Positions 23,110-34,399 of a DNA stretch of 64,000 nt are shown one piece after another. Within the stretch, counting starts at the first letter, position 1. Every line of letters begins with the position of its first letter. The DNA is taken from positions 61,959,848-62,023,847 of the forward strand of contig OV277871.1 in the NCBI GenBank assembly GCA_922989275.2, given 5' to 3'. The notes under the pieces were generated by a model. It saw only the letters and a program-made list of their open reading frames with translations. It searched no databases and was not told the DNA's origin. Made by a program: the position numbers and the translations under genes. The stretch comes from Gari tellinella (taxonomy: Eukaryota > Mollusca > Bivalvia > Cardiida > Psammobiidae).

Positions 23110-24351
23110 TCTCTAGCTAAATTACCTCGTTGATGGCAGGCCCAACACTCAGGCATAAATGTGTTTCCTGCAATGGGGTAACGTATTTGATAGGAATTAT
23201 TTCCCCTGCCTTGACCTCTGAATGGTCCTTGACCTCTATGTATAGAACTCCTAGGGCCCCTGAAATGTTTCCGTCCTCTGTAACCTAATCGTCTGAACGT
23301 GTACTGTTGTTGAGGCGTATATGGTTGCTGAGGCTGATTGTACCTCGGTGGCTGGCTATTCCATGCATCCGATTGCATTTGCTGCTGCTAGTGATAAGGC
23401 ATGTGTGTGTATGTTTGAGATTATGGATTCTTTGGTAAATAAATTGGTTGAGGCGGTTCTGTTTGAGATTTTTGTGCTTGTTGTTCTGAATGTATGTTTT
23501 CTGTCTGCCTGTTCTATGTGTTCCATTCTGGTGTTAAGCTTTTTCATCAATGTCGTTAAATCATTTAATTGTTTCCCAAGTTTTGATGATTCACTTTCCT
23601 CTTTCTTGTTTATGGCGGCGCACTTGGTTTTTGTTTCTGGTTTTAAAGATTCCCTGTTGGTGTCCTCATCAAATTCATTTTCTATTTGTCGCACCTCTTT
23701 TTTTAAATAGATGCTTAAGCTGAAGTGTAAGGCCTCTATAATAAAAACTTTTTTAAGCATTCCTGAAGCTTCTGCTAATGGACCCATCTCCAAAGCATGT
23801 GCATTTATTTCCTCTATCCTAATGCAATAATTAAGAACAGATTCATCAACATTCTGTTTACATGTATAAAGATCCTGGAGTTTCAGCCATGCCATATGTA
23901 CTATTAAAACTATCAAGTATAGTGTCAATAGACGGCTTCACTCCGAGATAACGTAACTGGTCTGCAGCATGTGCTCTAAGAGACCTTCTAATGGCTTGAA
24001 GTAAAACTTTATCTGGGTATATCTTCTCTGCCTTCAAGCACTTGACCTTGTATGCCCATGTCTGATATGAAACTTGTCCTTTTCCCTCTTCTCCAAAGAA
24101 TATAGATATTCTTGTGACTGGGTCTTAACTTTTGTCTTGTCTTCTGATGTAGTTGGATCTGGAAGTTTGGTTGAGCCATAGTCTGTCATGTATGCCTTTA
24201 AATCCTCAACATTTTTCATTGTTGGAACGCCTAAAGCCTTAAAATATGCCAACATCTTCTCATCCTCTTCCTTTGCCTCTTCCTTTACTCTTGTATTGTT
24301 TACACTTAAACTAAGTTCACAAACTAATGTACTAAGTAATAAATAAATCAC
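23091..24351 (-). pseudogene. Gag-like protein with nucleocapsid knuckle, frame-broken
   Basis: From the 5' side (high coordinates) the pieces read YFKALGVPTMKNVEDLKAYM, then after a frame change WAYKVKCLKAEKIYPDK and LRAHAADQLRYLGVKPS, and after a second change QNVDESVLNYCIRIEEI, a capsid-type helical region. A coiled-coil-like charged stretch, an RG/Q-rich tract and one zinc knuckle close it. The knuckle reads CWACHQRGNLARDC, with Asn where CCHC has its His, so zinc binding is doubtful. Gag forms the particle that packages element RNA. It overlaps the protease at 23091-23109. Several frame changes mark it as a relic. Confidence 0.75.
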
Positions 24352-24359
24352 TAATCCAA

Positions 24360-24540
24360 TTCACTATGGCAAAATTGAGTTGAACAATACACTATGTCAA
24401 AAAAAATGTTGAACAATACACTATGACAAAGTAACTATTACCACTTGAATAATACACTATGGCAAAATAACTATTACCACTTGAACACTAAAGTAAATAC
24501 TATGTGACAAAACAAGTCACCATTTGAATATAAAATAAAT
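24360..24540. repeat. Degenerate tandem repeat, AATACACTATGGCAAA unit
   Basis: Four to five imperfect copies of a unit containing GAACAATACACTATG and AACTATTACCACTT lie just 5' of the gag-like sequence on its strand. Confidence 0.6.
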
Positions 24541-24944
24541 AAATAAAACTATTCACTGGCACTTACAAAAGCTGAAGAGCCAATTATTAACGCTCCCTAA
24601 CCATTGGCATGGTTGTCATCCAGGATGGAGCCAGCTCAAATATCACAATTGAAGTAGTTGATCAGGGTCCAAACTGCCTGCAACATAGGTATCTGTGAAC
24701 CTTAAACTCCATGTATACCATGGATTTAATACGCATGTACACTCGGCCTAGTACTGGGCCACACTTATTCGGGAGACTGCTTATAACGGACGTGACGTCC
24801 TATATTGGCTGTTGTCTGTTATTAAGTTTCATGCCTTTATAGAATGGTCTCCTCTCGGTTGTCGCCTCATGAAGTACTGACTGTAATATTATCTACATGT
24901 ACCGTATGCTGAGATACTTGTTTAATATTTCACTAAATGCCACT

Positions 24945-25662
24945 CATGGATCTGTCAAATGGTGCATACCCTAACGAGAGATCGCGTTAAGCGTATCCCT
25001 ATCTGGGTCTGCACTATTTACGAAGTACTACCCTGCAGGACTGATTCTACTTAGTGATCGATTACCTTATGTCTATACTTACCTGTAAACCTGCTCCATA
25101 TTTCGTTTCCATGGAGCTGGTTATATGCGGGTAATTATAACGGGAACACAGTGTGGTCGTTTCTAGTGGTTGCTTTATACAAGAATGAAGGTAGATTAAC
25201 TTACATTTACTTACGCTGATACACTTTAATTTACTAAAAATTGTTAATTCTCCTAATTTCATAGACCCCATCAATGGTGCATACCCCATGAGAAACCGTG
25301 TTCGACGGATCCCTATTGGGTCTGCACTGTATGCCAATTAGCGCCTTGCAGGGCTGTTTCCACAGACCCATATGCATTATCTTATTTCTCAAACTTACCT
25401 GTTTGGCTTTTGATAATTAGGTTATAATTACAAACAACACTTGAAATGGTTAAATACTGTTTCCCATTTTATGAATGTATGTATGTATGTAAATATAGCA
25501 TATAATCTGGTAACCCTGAACAAATGCACGTCACTTACCGGCATGTGCTCGGGGCCTAAGCTGTTTACGCAAGAACATCCGTCTGACTAAACGTATGTTC
25601 TGTCTTCGAAATAATTGAACACCAGTACCTGTAGAAAAAAGCTCATAAAACTGTACTTACCT
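24945..25662. repeat. Repeated unit of about 315 bp upstream of gag relic
   Basis: 24945-25084 and 25260-25402 are direct copies (GGTGCATACCC, ATCCCTAT..GGGTCTGCACT) and both end in ACTTACCT, which on the minus strand is a consensus splice donor AGGTAAGT. A third ACTTACCT is at 25655. No ORF. The remaining sequence to 25700 is unremarkable. Confidence 0.55.
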
Positions 25663-25707
25663 TGATCTACACTAAACGCTAGGCGATCCGTCTCTTTTTA
25701 ACTTGAC

Positions 25708-26115
25708 AATGGTCGTAATCAAATCAGGACAACTATCGCGTTAGTTGGAACAGTTGTCAACAAGTTCTATTCGAATCACCACTTGATATTTTCGAGCGTT
25801 GATTTAGTCACGTGATCAAGTTTATACCACATGATTTGTGTCACTAGATAAAACAAACATGAAGACCCTCTCAATTTATCGAATGTATCCAGATCGCATG
25901 GCATTATATGCGTATATAAAACTTGGGGGCGTTGCGACTGTTTTTAAGGGTGTTTTATTCATTTCCATTCATCCGGAAGTATAAAGTTTTCGTTGACCAC
26001 AATATCTATTCGAGTCGGGCCAAAACTGTTGTCATCAGTAAATATTCGCGTATTTGCTCCGCCCACTTTGCGTTGTCAACAAACTCGATGATTCGAATAC
26101 GACCAATGTTTACTG
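25708..26115 (+). repeat. Left copy of a 400-bp inverted repeat pair
   Basis: The sequence (TCAGGACAACTATCGCGTTA, GAAGTATAAAGTTTTCG, TTGCTCCGCCCACTTTGCG) returns in inverse orientation at 33445-33985. Both carry the palindromic words CACGTGA and ATTCGAAT. No gene recognised; the ORF here is not similar to known proteins. Confidence 0.8.
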
Positions 26116-26699
26116 CAATACACCCGCTTGAATCATGGGCAGGCATCTGTAGAATCTCATTCAGTTTATACGGACTGGCAGCTCAAGGGCGAGACACTCA
26201 TGTACAAACGCAGGAGCGGATGAAAAGCAACATTATTGTTGGCCCAAGCCCAATTATGTAAACTGATCCAATCCCAACATACCGCATTAAATAGCGTTCT
26301 AGTGTATACATATTATATAGATACTTTGCTATACTTTGAACGGTTTTGCTTCTGTATCTACATGAACTTTATTTAAGTAAAGGAAATAAACTACTGAATA
26401 GAAACGCCTTTATCCAAATGTAAATGCAAGGTCAATTAAGAAAAGAGTCAAACAGACAATATCATTTTTAAACTAAGTTCTTAAAACTAAATTCTTTTAT
26501 TTTAATTTAATAAATGACCGGATCTGATCTACACAGTTGACAAACTGATGCTATAGCTATAACTAACTAAATTTATTATAAATTAATACTATATGAATGA
26601 TCACATAATAATATAATGTAAACAATGTTTCAAACACACACGGTTATGATAACACTTCCAAAAATGTCACTCAAACTGTCAATTTGACTAAATTTTCAG

Positions 26700-26940
26700 T
26701 AAATTTAACATTCTAATGAATAAAACTAATGCAGAATGAATTTAATGCTGAAAGTCTAATGAATAAATCTAATGCTGAAAGTAATGAATATATATGTAAT
26801 GCTGAAAGTAATGAATATATATGTAATGCTGAAAGGGCTGATTAATAAATTCAATGCTGAAAGAACTAATGAATAAATTTAATGCTGAAAGCGCTTAATC
26901 TAGTCTAATAAATAAATTTACGCTGAAAGCTGAAAAGAAG
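26700..26940. repeat. Minisatellite, AATGCTGAAAG unit
   Basis: About eight imperfect units of 27-32 bp contain AATGCTGAAAG and AATGAATAAAT. AT-rich and non-coding. Confidence 0.85.
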
Positions 26941-27069
26941 AATAATCAATGGCTATTTAATGCAATATTCTAGGCTTATAATTTGTAGTCTGCTTTATCA
27001 CCTGAAAATCAATAATATATGCTAATAATCTGCAATCTGCTCTGTCACCTGAAAATCTATAATTGGGTC

Positions 27070-28192
27070 AGTGTTGCAAGTTCTCGTTCTCTGGAGTTTA
27101 CAGAAGCTACAGGCATGCAATTGAATCTCGAAAAAAGCAAAGTCATGGTTTTCAGAAATGGTGGTCCACTTAGAAATTATGAAAGATGGTATTACCGTGG
27201 TAATCGTTTTAGAAGTTGTGTCACATTATAAATATTTGGGGTCAACTTTTACACCAAAACGTTCATGGACAAAGACTAAAGAAACGTTATGCTTGCAGGC
27301 GACCACGGTGCTATTCTACAGTACCAGCGTCACTTTGGATACTTCCACCATAACGAGGCCTTTAAGCTATTTGACGCTATAGTAAAGCCCATTCTGTTGT
27401 ACTCTAGTGAAATTTTGGGTTATTGCAGTCCTTCAAAGGAAATCGAGCGTGTCCATGTTAGCTTTTGTAAAAGACTTTGTGGCCTTAACCAAAACGTGTC
27501 TAACTTTTTTGCCTTAAGTGAATGCGGACGATTACCCTTACATATATCCTATGTTGAACGATGTGTCAAGTATTGGACAAAGCTAATATCTATGCCAAAT
27601 ACAAGATACCCGAGTCAATGCTACAGAATGCTAAAGAACCTTGACGATATAGGACGCACTACCTGGGCATCGCATATAAAGACTATTTTATACCAATTTG
27701 GATTTGGATATGTATGGATTGCTCAAGAGATAGGCGATAGCAACATATTCCTCTGCGACTTTAAACAGAGATTAAAGGACTGTGCTAAACAAAGTATATT
27801 TGAAGATATAGGGACATCGTCTAAAGCATTAGCGTACAAACTTTTCAAGACCGCCCTCACTCCTGAAACGTATCTATCAATTCCATTAAGCTATGATTTG
27901 AAGCGAACTCTATCAAATTTCCGCTGTTCAAGTCATAGTTTAATGATAGAGAAAGGGCGCCACATAAAGGTTGTAAGAGACTTTAGATTCTGCAAATACT
28001 GTTTAGATAATAGTATTTATGTCGTAGAAACAGAAATGCATTTTATTTTGATATGCCCAATGTATGATCAGCTACGGCAAATACACTTTAAAGAAGAGTG
28101 GTTACATGCGCTCCCAACTGAAAGAACATTTACATGTATTATGTCAGACAGTAAACAAGACAGTATTTTTTGCCTTAGCAAAATACTTTGAG
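27070..28192 (+). pseudogene. LINE reverse transcriptase C-terminus, frameshifted
   Basis: The 3' part of a non-LTR retrotransposon ORF2. It begins inside the reverse transcriptase (FTEATGMQLNLEKSKVMVF), shifts frame near 27200 into SHYKYLGSTFTPKRSW, and shifts back near 27300 to an open frame of 300 residues starting before FGYFHHNEAFKLFDAIVKPI. The C-terminal domain ends with a cysteine-histidine motif, CKYC ... ETEMHF ... CPMYDQLR, typical of Jockey/I/CR1-like LINEs. The endonuclease and reverse transcriptase core are absent, fitting 5' truncation during insertion. It cannot encode an active enzyme. Confidence 0.85.
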
Positions 28193-28852
28193 AAAGGACT
28201 CAGGCTACGCCAAGAATTAACTGAAGGTTAAACAAAGAGTTAACGTGAAAACATGTCTTAAAACAAACATTGTTTGATGTTTACGTGTCCTCGGTGACTT
28301 CAGTATGGTTATTGGTACATAAACTTTATATGTCCTAAAAACCCTGCTGAATAACATCACGAGTAATCGATGAGGAAAGGCATTATTCTTTTCAAATATC
28401 TGGTCTGTTACTAAACCAATGACCTATGCCAAACAGGCATTCTGGACTTGTATTGATCTGAATAGAAACTATTACATGGAATTTACGTTGAATTAGGTTT
28501 AACTTTCAGAATGTGATAACGTTCATGTTATCTCTTCGATATTTCTGCAATCATATATTGCTATGTAAGTGATAAAGGGTTGTATCTGCATTATGCAATG
28601 TATTGCAGATCCGACCTTTGGCGCTTACTTATCGAAGCTATAAAGATATACTAACATGTGCTTGCAGACATAATATAACATACTTATAACATGATATATC
28701 AAGCCCAATGAAATGGAAAAACATGTACATTTTCATGTATTACACATATTTTATAATACTTGACACTACACATATTATGTTGAAGGATGTATTTTGTATT
28801 CTGGGCCGGAGGCCTTATATTGCGAATAAAGCATTGTCATTGTCATTGTTGA
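28193..28852 (+). mobile_element. LINE 3' untranslated region and CATTGT tail
   Basis: This continues from the LINE ORF to CCGGAGGCCTTATATTGCG, AATAAA and a short CATTGT repeat. Many LINEs end in such a simple repeat rather than poly(A). No other feature in this stretch. Confidence 0.7.
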
Positions 28853-29424
28853 AAACCGAAAAACCAAATCAGACTAAATACCAGAAACCAAATGACTGAA
28901 TACAAAAATGGGTCAGCTTTCTGTCTGCTTAATGTAAACAACTGATCTGAATTTTGAAAAATCAATACAAAGGGAGATAATTACTGACGTACTTGTCTAA
29001 ACAGGTCAATTAAAGGCACATTTATCGAAAATGGGTCGCTGAAAAGGGATCCAAAGGGGACATGGCTGTCACAAACAGTTTGTAAATGGTTTTAAATACT
29101 AATTGCTGAAAAGTTAAGAAAGAAACTACCACCAAAGTCGAAATTAGATTGAATTTAGAAAGAACCTTCACCAAATTAAATTTAAGTTGTGAAATGTGAA
29201 AAAATCTGTTTCTCACTTTACAATAGGCGTACAGTGATAAATTTTTAATTCCCACGCCAGAACCCAAAGCATCAAAGACAATCAAAGAGAAAATCCAAGA
29301 TAATCGGAATAATTAGGCTATAACAAAAGAATATAAAAATAAATTAAAATCTCACTCACCACCCTTGACCTCTAAAGCATAACATGTATGTCTTCAAGTA
29401 TACAGCTCATCTGTCTATGTACAA

Positions 29425-29670
29425 AGTCCAAATCACTAAGTGTCACGGGTGTCTGATCACGAATTGTCACTGGTGTCTGATCACTAAATATCAACAATGG
29501 TCAAAAGTGTCTGACTCACTGATGAAAATGTCTGTTCCCGAGAAGAAATGGTGGTATCTGATCCTACGGAAAACTGGTGTCCGATCCTGATGATATGTTG
29601 CTGGTGTCTGATCCTTACTGCTGGCTGTGTCTGATCCTAGGGTTCAGACGCTGCAGGTGTCTGACACTTC
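29425..29670. repeat. Degenerate minisatellite, GGTGTCTGATCC unit
   Basis: Around nine occurrences of GTGTCTGATC(C/A) or close variants are spaced 20-30 bp apart. The surrounding 28860-29420 and 29670-30110 show no recognisable gene. Confidence 0.75.
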
Positions 29671-30166
29671 TAAAACTACTGTAGAGTATGCCAGATGAAT
29701 CACGCTAAATCCAAACGTAGATAAAACGATGTCTGCTATATGAAAAGCTGCTGTCCTTCACATGTCATATGATAAATGTTCTCAATCCTGACTGGGGGCT
29801 CCAATGTAAATACTGTGGCCTATATGTAACCCGGGTAGAATGGCGACCAAAGGCTGTGCAGTTTACTATATATCTTTATTATCATGTACAGTTCCAACAG
29901 GTAATGTATATCAGCTAAATCTCCCGAAGTAAACAAAATAAACAAGAACCAGGTCACGGTGACAGATGCCCTTAAGTGTTTTCTGGCAATGATATGTATT
30001 TCGCTACTGTATATACATAATACAGACCAGTAAATAATTAGGTCCACAACAATATGAAGTCGCACACACAACTTCTGTTTCTGTAGCTTATAACCTAAAC
30101 ATGTATATTTAGATGTGGTCGTATGACGATGTTCCTCTGCCCGTCCGTCCCTATGTCCGTCTGTTG

Positions 30167-31171
30167 TTAGCTCACCTGAGCCGAAGGCTCAAGGTGAGCT
30201 GTTGTGATCGCCCGCCGTCCGTCTGTCCGTCCGTTCAAATTTACTTCAAGCGACATCTCCTCTGAAACCGAGAGTTTGAGGGAAAAACTAACTTGCTGAC
30301 GGTGTTCCTTGCATGCTTCTCTACAGAAATTGTTAAAAAGAAATTCAATTGTGGACTACTTATTGAAAAACTTTAAACAAGTTTCTTGTCAAAAACCACT
30401 ATTCCCACACCTTAGATATTTAAATTTGACTCAACCCTAGCCATATCCAGTGGCACTTGATGCAAGTCTGACAGTAAAAACTCTAATGATCCGTTTTTAT
30501 ACAGACCCACTGTATCTACCAGGCTAAGAAGCTACCCTTATACTAAAGGCAACATTTTTGCAAACAGTTTGGATCCAGGTCAGATGCCACATAATGCTGC
30601 ATCTAATCTGGAACTAAACTATTTGCAACTCATTTACATATTTTCTTATATTAAGAAAATATAAGTTATGATTTTTTACATATTTCACATACAAACATTT
30701 GGAGCAGACAACAGTTCAGCATGATAATAGCAATTTGTCCTAGAGACAGGCTGCTATTGCATAACTGACCCATAGCTAGCTCTGAACTCAGGTCACTGAG
30801 ATACACAACAGATATGATGATGTCTGCTACATTTTATGCCCCTAGCACAACTTAGTTCGATGCATATTGCAGGAATGTTCCTTGGGTCAAGTTCTTTCAA
30901 ATTTGTTCAAATAATTAAAAACAATGTAGAACTCTGGTTGCCATGGCAACCAAAGTGAAAAAATAAGGAAATCTTAAAAAATATTCTTGTCTGAAACTAC
31001 AAGGGCCAGAGCTTAGATATTTGGCACATAGCATCATCTACAGGTCCTCTATCAAGTTTGTACAAACTATGCCCCTGGGTCAAAATTTGCCCTGCCCCGG
31101 GGGTCACAGTTTTACATAGAGTTATATAGTGAAATTTTCAAACGTCTTCTCCTCTGAAACTAATATGGCCA
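30167..31171 (+). repeat. AGCTCACC-family element, chimeric and 3'-truncated
   Basis: The 5' hairpin has inner stem GAGCC-GAA-GGCTC, followed by CCGTCCGTCTGTCCGTCCG. The first 600 bp follow the subfamily seen at 14967, including a GGATCCAGGTCAGATGCC block. At about 30866 it switches to the subfamily seen at 2267 and 57120. It is cut at 31171 by a different repeat starting GGGCCCGTATTC. Confidence 0.8.
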
Positions 31172-31530
31172 GGGCCCGTATTCTGAAACAATCTAAGATA
31201 ACTTGTACTCTAAGTAAATCAATATTCTCTTAGTTTTCGGCAATTTACTCTAAGTATTTGATGATTTACTCTTAGAAAGGGAAAATAACTAAGAAAATTT
31301 TAAACTCGACAAAATTAACTAAGTGTAACGATATACTCTTAGAAAATCAATATAGTCTTAGTTTCCGGCCATTTCAACTAACTATTTGGGGATTCCCTCT
31401 TAGAAAGATGAAAAAAACTAAGAAAATTCTCAATTGGCTAAATTTTCTATAGAATTTTCTCAAAACTTGAGAAAACTGTGATAGCCCTCTCTTAACTTTT
31501 TAGAATTTTCTAAGATGAGAACACGAACGT
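31172..31530. repeat. GGGCCCGTATTCTGA repeat with internal duplication
   Basis: It begins GGGCCCGTATTCTGAAACA and has two related halves of about 120 bp with TACTCTTAGAAA and AACTAAGAAAATT. The far end (CTAAGATGAGAACACGAAC) is a weak inverse of the start. Probably a small DNA element. Confidence 0.5.
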
Positions 31531-31884
31531 TGATTAAGCAGCAATAATTGTCCCAGAATAGGAAGAATAGATAATTCATTGAATAAAAATCGTTTATAGA
31601 TGTATAGATACGTTTAGCGAAGGTTTTTGAGCCGACGTTTTTGTGTTTGAGTGGCTTCGTGAAATTGGGTCAAAGTCGGGGTGGGGTAGCGTCATTACAA
31701 AGGACTGAGATTACTGTGTAAGACATTATTACATACGGTCTTCATCGCGAAAACGTGGCAAAGATCGATATCTATTCAAATTCTATATTTTTAGTAACAA
31801 ATGACCACTGTATGTACCAAAACTAGCGTAAATACATAATTAGGTTCACAATTATTATTAACTAACAAGCCAAATTTCAACAAA

Positions 31885-31960
31885 GTCGCCGTAGCTCAAT
31901 CGATAGCGAGTCTGCCTTGCATATCGGGGGTAGCCGGTTCGAGCCGCACAGGGTACGATC
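31885..31960 (+). repeat. tRNA-derived segment in left foldback arm
   Basis: GTAGCTCAATCGATAGCGAG resembles an A box region, and GCCGGTTCGAGCCGCA contains a perfect B-box core. The overall layout is tRNA-like, but the anticodon stem pairs poorly. Its mirror copy is at 33205-33280. Confidence 0.5.
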
Positions 31961-33204
31961 TTTTAATTTTCTTAACAACCCCATTTTTTAAAAAAAAAAT
32001 AATCATCATTATTTCCATAGATTCGTTTCTTTAAATACAAATAACTGCTTAATTCTTTCACTGCCAAACTTTCGTAAAAGTTTACTTCTTAACCGTTTCA
32101 TTGTCGTCTGCTTCAATTTTGTTGTCTGCAATATCGTTTCAAAGTAAATTGTAAGGCAGTATGACTGAAAAGAATTCAATAAGAGTGCCAAACAGTTTGG
32201 AACCTGATCAGACGCCGCGTAACGCGGCGTCTAATCAAGGTCCAAACTGTTTGCAAACGTGCTTTTAGGCGCCATTGAGAGTGAAAGGGTTAAAGCATGC
32301 TAAAATGAAGGAAAAGTCTCCAATTAGAAAGTTTCCTTCGTATTGTCAGCCTGCTAGTTCTAGAAATGGCTTTCATGTTTCTACTATTTCTTGATATTTG
32401 AAAAGCATTATGAAAAGTGTCCTGCAGGTTGATGTTTAACCCTTGTCATGCAGAATTATCATCTGCTGCAAACACATCATCTGCAGAAAACAACATAATC
32501 AATTTAATACTTTCCAAACTTAAGAACAGTAAAATATGACTGGCAGAAGCGGCGTCTGATCTGGATCAATACTGTATACAAACTGTTAATAAATTTTATC
32601 CAAGTCGCTATTAGCATAATAAGCGGGTTTCTTTTAAAGCAGGCTGACAATAAGAAGGAAACCTCTAATTGGAGACTTTTACATCAATTCTAGCAGGCTT
32701 TAACCCTTTCACTCTCAATGGCGCCTAAAGGCGCGTTTGCAAACAGTTTGGATCTATGATCAGGATCCAAACTATTTGGCACTCGTATTGAATTCTTTTC
32801 AGTCATACTGCCTTACAATTAACTTTAAAAAAATACTGCAGACAACAAAATTGATGCAGACGACAATGAAACTGAGAATCAGACTCACTCTCGTCTAAAG
32901 GAACGTTTGCAAACATTTTGCACCTTGATCAGACGCCGCGTTTCGCGGAACGCGGCGTCTGATCAGGATCCAAACTGTTTGGCACTCGTATTGAATTCTT
33001 TTCAGTTAAACTGCCTTACATTTAACTTTGAAACGATATTGCAGGCAACAAAATTGAAGTGGACGACAAGAAAACTTAAAGGAGTAAACTATCACAAAAG
33101 TTTGGCAGTGGAAGGATAAAGCAGTTATTTGTATTTAAAGAAATGAATCTATAAAAAAAAAGATGAATATTAAAAAAAAATAGGGTTGTTAAGAAAAAAA
33201 AAAG

Positions 33205-33280
33205 ATCGTACCCTGTGCGGCTCGAATCGGCTACCCCCGACATGTCAGGCAGGCTCGCTATCGATTGAGCTACGACGACT
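33205..33280 (-). repeat. tRNA-derived segment in right foldback arm
   Basis: The reverse complement reads GTAGCTCAATCGATAGCGAG, CTGCCTGACATGTCGGGGG and GATTCGAGCCGCA. It is slightly closer to a tRNA than the left copy in the anticodon arm. Confidence 0.5.
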
Positions 33281-33444
33281 TTGTTGAAATTTGGCTTGTT
33301 AGTTAATTATAATTGTGAATCTAATTATGTATTTACGCTTATTTATAAACAATTTTTATTCAATGAATGATCTATTCTACTTATTCTGGAACAATGCTTG
33401 CTGCTTTATAAACGGGAGAAGAAAACAAACCCGCAAACTACACT

Positions 33445-33985
33445 GCAAATAAACAATGGTCGTATTCGAATCATCGACTACTTGTCAACGAAAAGTAGGC
33501 GGAGCAAATGCGTGAAGATTTACCGCTGACAACGATTTTGCAGCGACTCGAATAGAAATTGTGGCCAACGAAAACTTTGTACTTCCGGACGAATGGAAAT
33601 GAAAAAACACCCGTTAAAACAGTTGTAAATCCCCCAATTTTTGTATACGCATATAATGCCATGCGATCTGGATCCATTCGATTGATTGAGAGGGTTTTCA
33701 TTAATTAGCACTTGTTACTAACACTAACGTGGTCACGTGACTAAATCAACGCTCGATTTGAGGGTTTGACATTTTGTCAACTGCAAACATCAAGTGGTGA
33801 AGAATTTATATAAGTTTACCAAAACTTGTTTTCTAATCCTTATATTTATATGTGAAATTGTATGTATTGTCATTTATGACTGTATCTATTTTGAAATAAA
33901 ATACTGTTTAAACTAAGTGGTGATTCGAATAGAACTTGTTGATAACTATTCCAACTAACGCAATAGTTGTCCTGATTCGAATGTT
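33445..33985 (-). repeat. Right copy of the 400-bp inverted repeat pair
   Basis: The inverse of 25708-26115, with about 110 bp of extra AT-rich sequence near 33790-33900. It lies directly outside the foldback at 31530-33410. Confidence 0.8.
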
Positions 33986-34082
33986 TCTAATCATTTGTTG
34001 ATGCTTTATTGATGTATCTTTCTATGCATGTGGAACAAGGTGTTATATATTCTGCCCCGGCCCTACCGTCTGTCCATGGGCC

Positions 34083-34150
34083 TGTGGTAGTCTTAGTGGT
34101 TAGGATAAAAGCCTCTTACCTCAGGACGTAGGATTGAGTCCCGCTCACTG
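34083..34150 (+). repeat. tRNA-Glu-like SINE head
   Basis: The A box TAGTGGTTAGGAT is identical in type to that of eukaryotic tRNA-Glu, and GGATTGAGTCCCGC stands at B-box distance. The acceptor arms do not pair, so it is a relic. The stretch to 34400 shows nothing else. Confidence 0.5.
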
Positions 34151-34399
34151 TCGCGTGTTCTCTGTCTAATGTCAGAGAGTTGCCATTTACTTACATCTTG
34201 TTTACATACTGACTACTGCTGTTCAAGCTAAGCCAAAGGTCGTTAATGTATCAAAAAGACATTGAACTTGACCTTTTCAAACCAATGACTCTCCATATTG
34301 AACAAGAGACCTCAGAGAGGAAATGAGTTAAACACAAGCAATAACCAATTAAGATATACATGTATTACATGTATATTTGATCTTTCTTAATTATTATTT

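Larger units (their letters stand above)
31530..33410. mobile_element. Large imperfect foldback with tRNA-like segment in both arms
   Basis: Left arm 31530-32365 and right arm 32634-33410 are inverse copies separated by about 270 bp. Shared landmarks in inverse order are CAATAATTGTCCCAGAATA, the tRNA-like segment, CAAATAACTGCTTAATTC, GCAAACAGTTTGG with the GACGCCGCG palindrome, and GTCTCCAATTAGAAAG. The palindromic GCGTCTGATC repeat occurs in each arm and, decayed, in the spacer. No protein coding. Confidence 0.85.

Noticed and set aside
25923..26261. ORF of 112 residues in the inverted repeat
   Set aside because: The inverse copy at 33445-33985 does not preserve the frame, so it is unlikely to be coding.
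31885..31960. Functional tRNA gene
   Set aside because: The B box is good, but the anticodon and acceptor stems pair poorly and the segment occurs as part of a foldback repeat; called tRNA-derived only.
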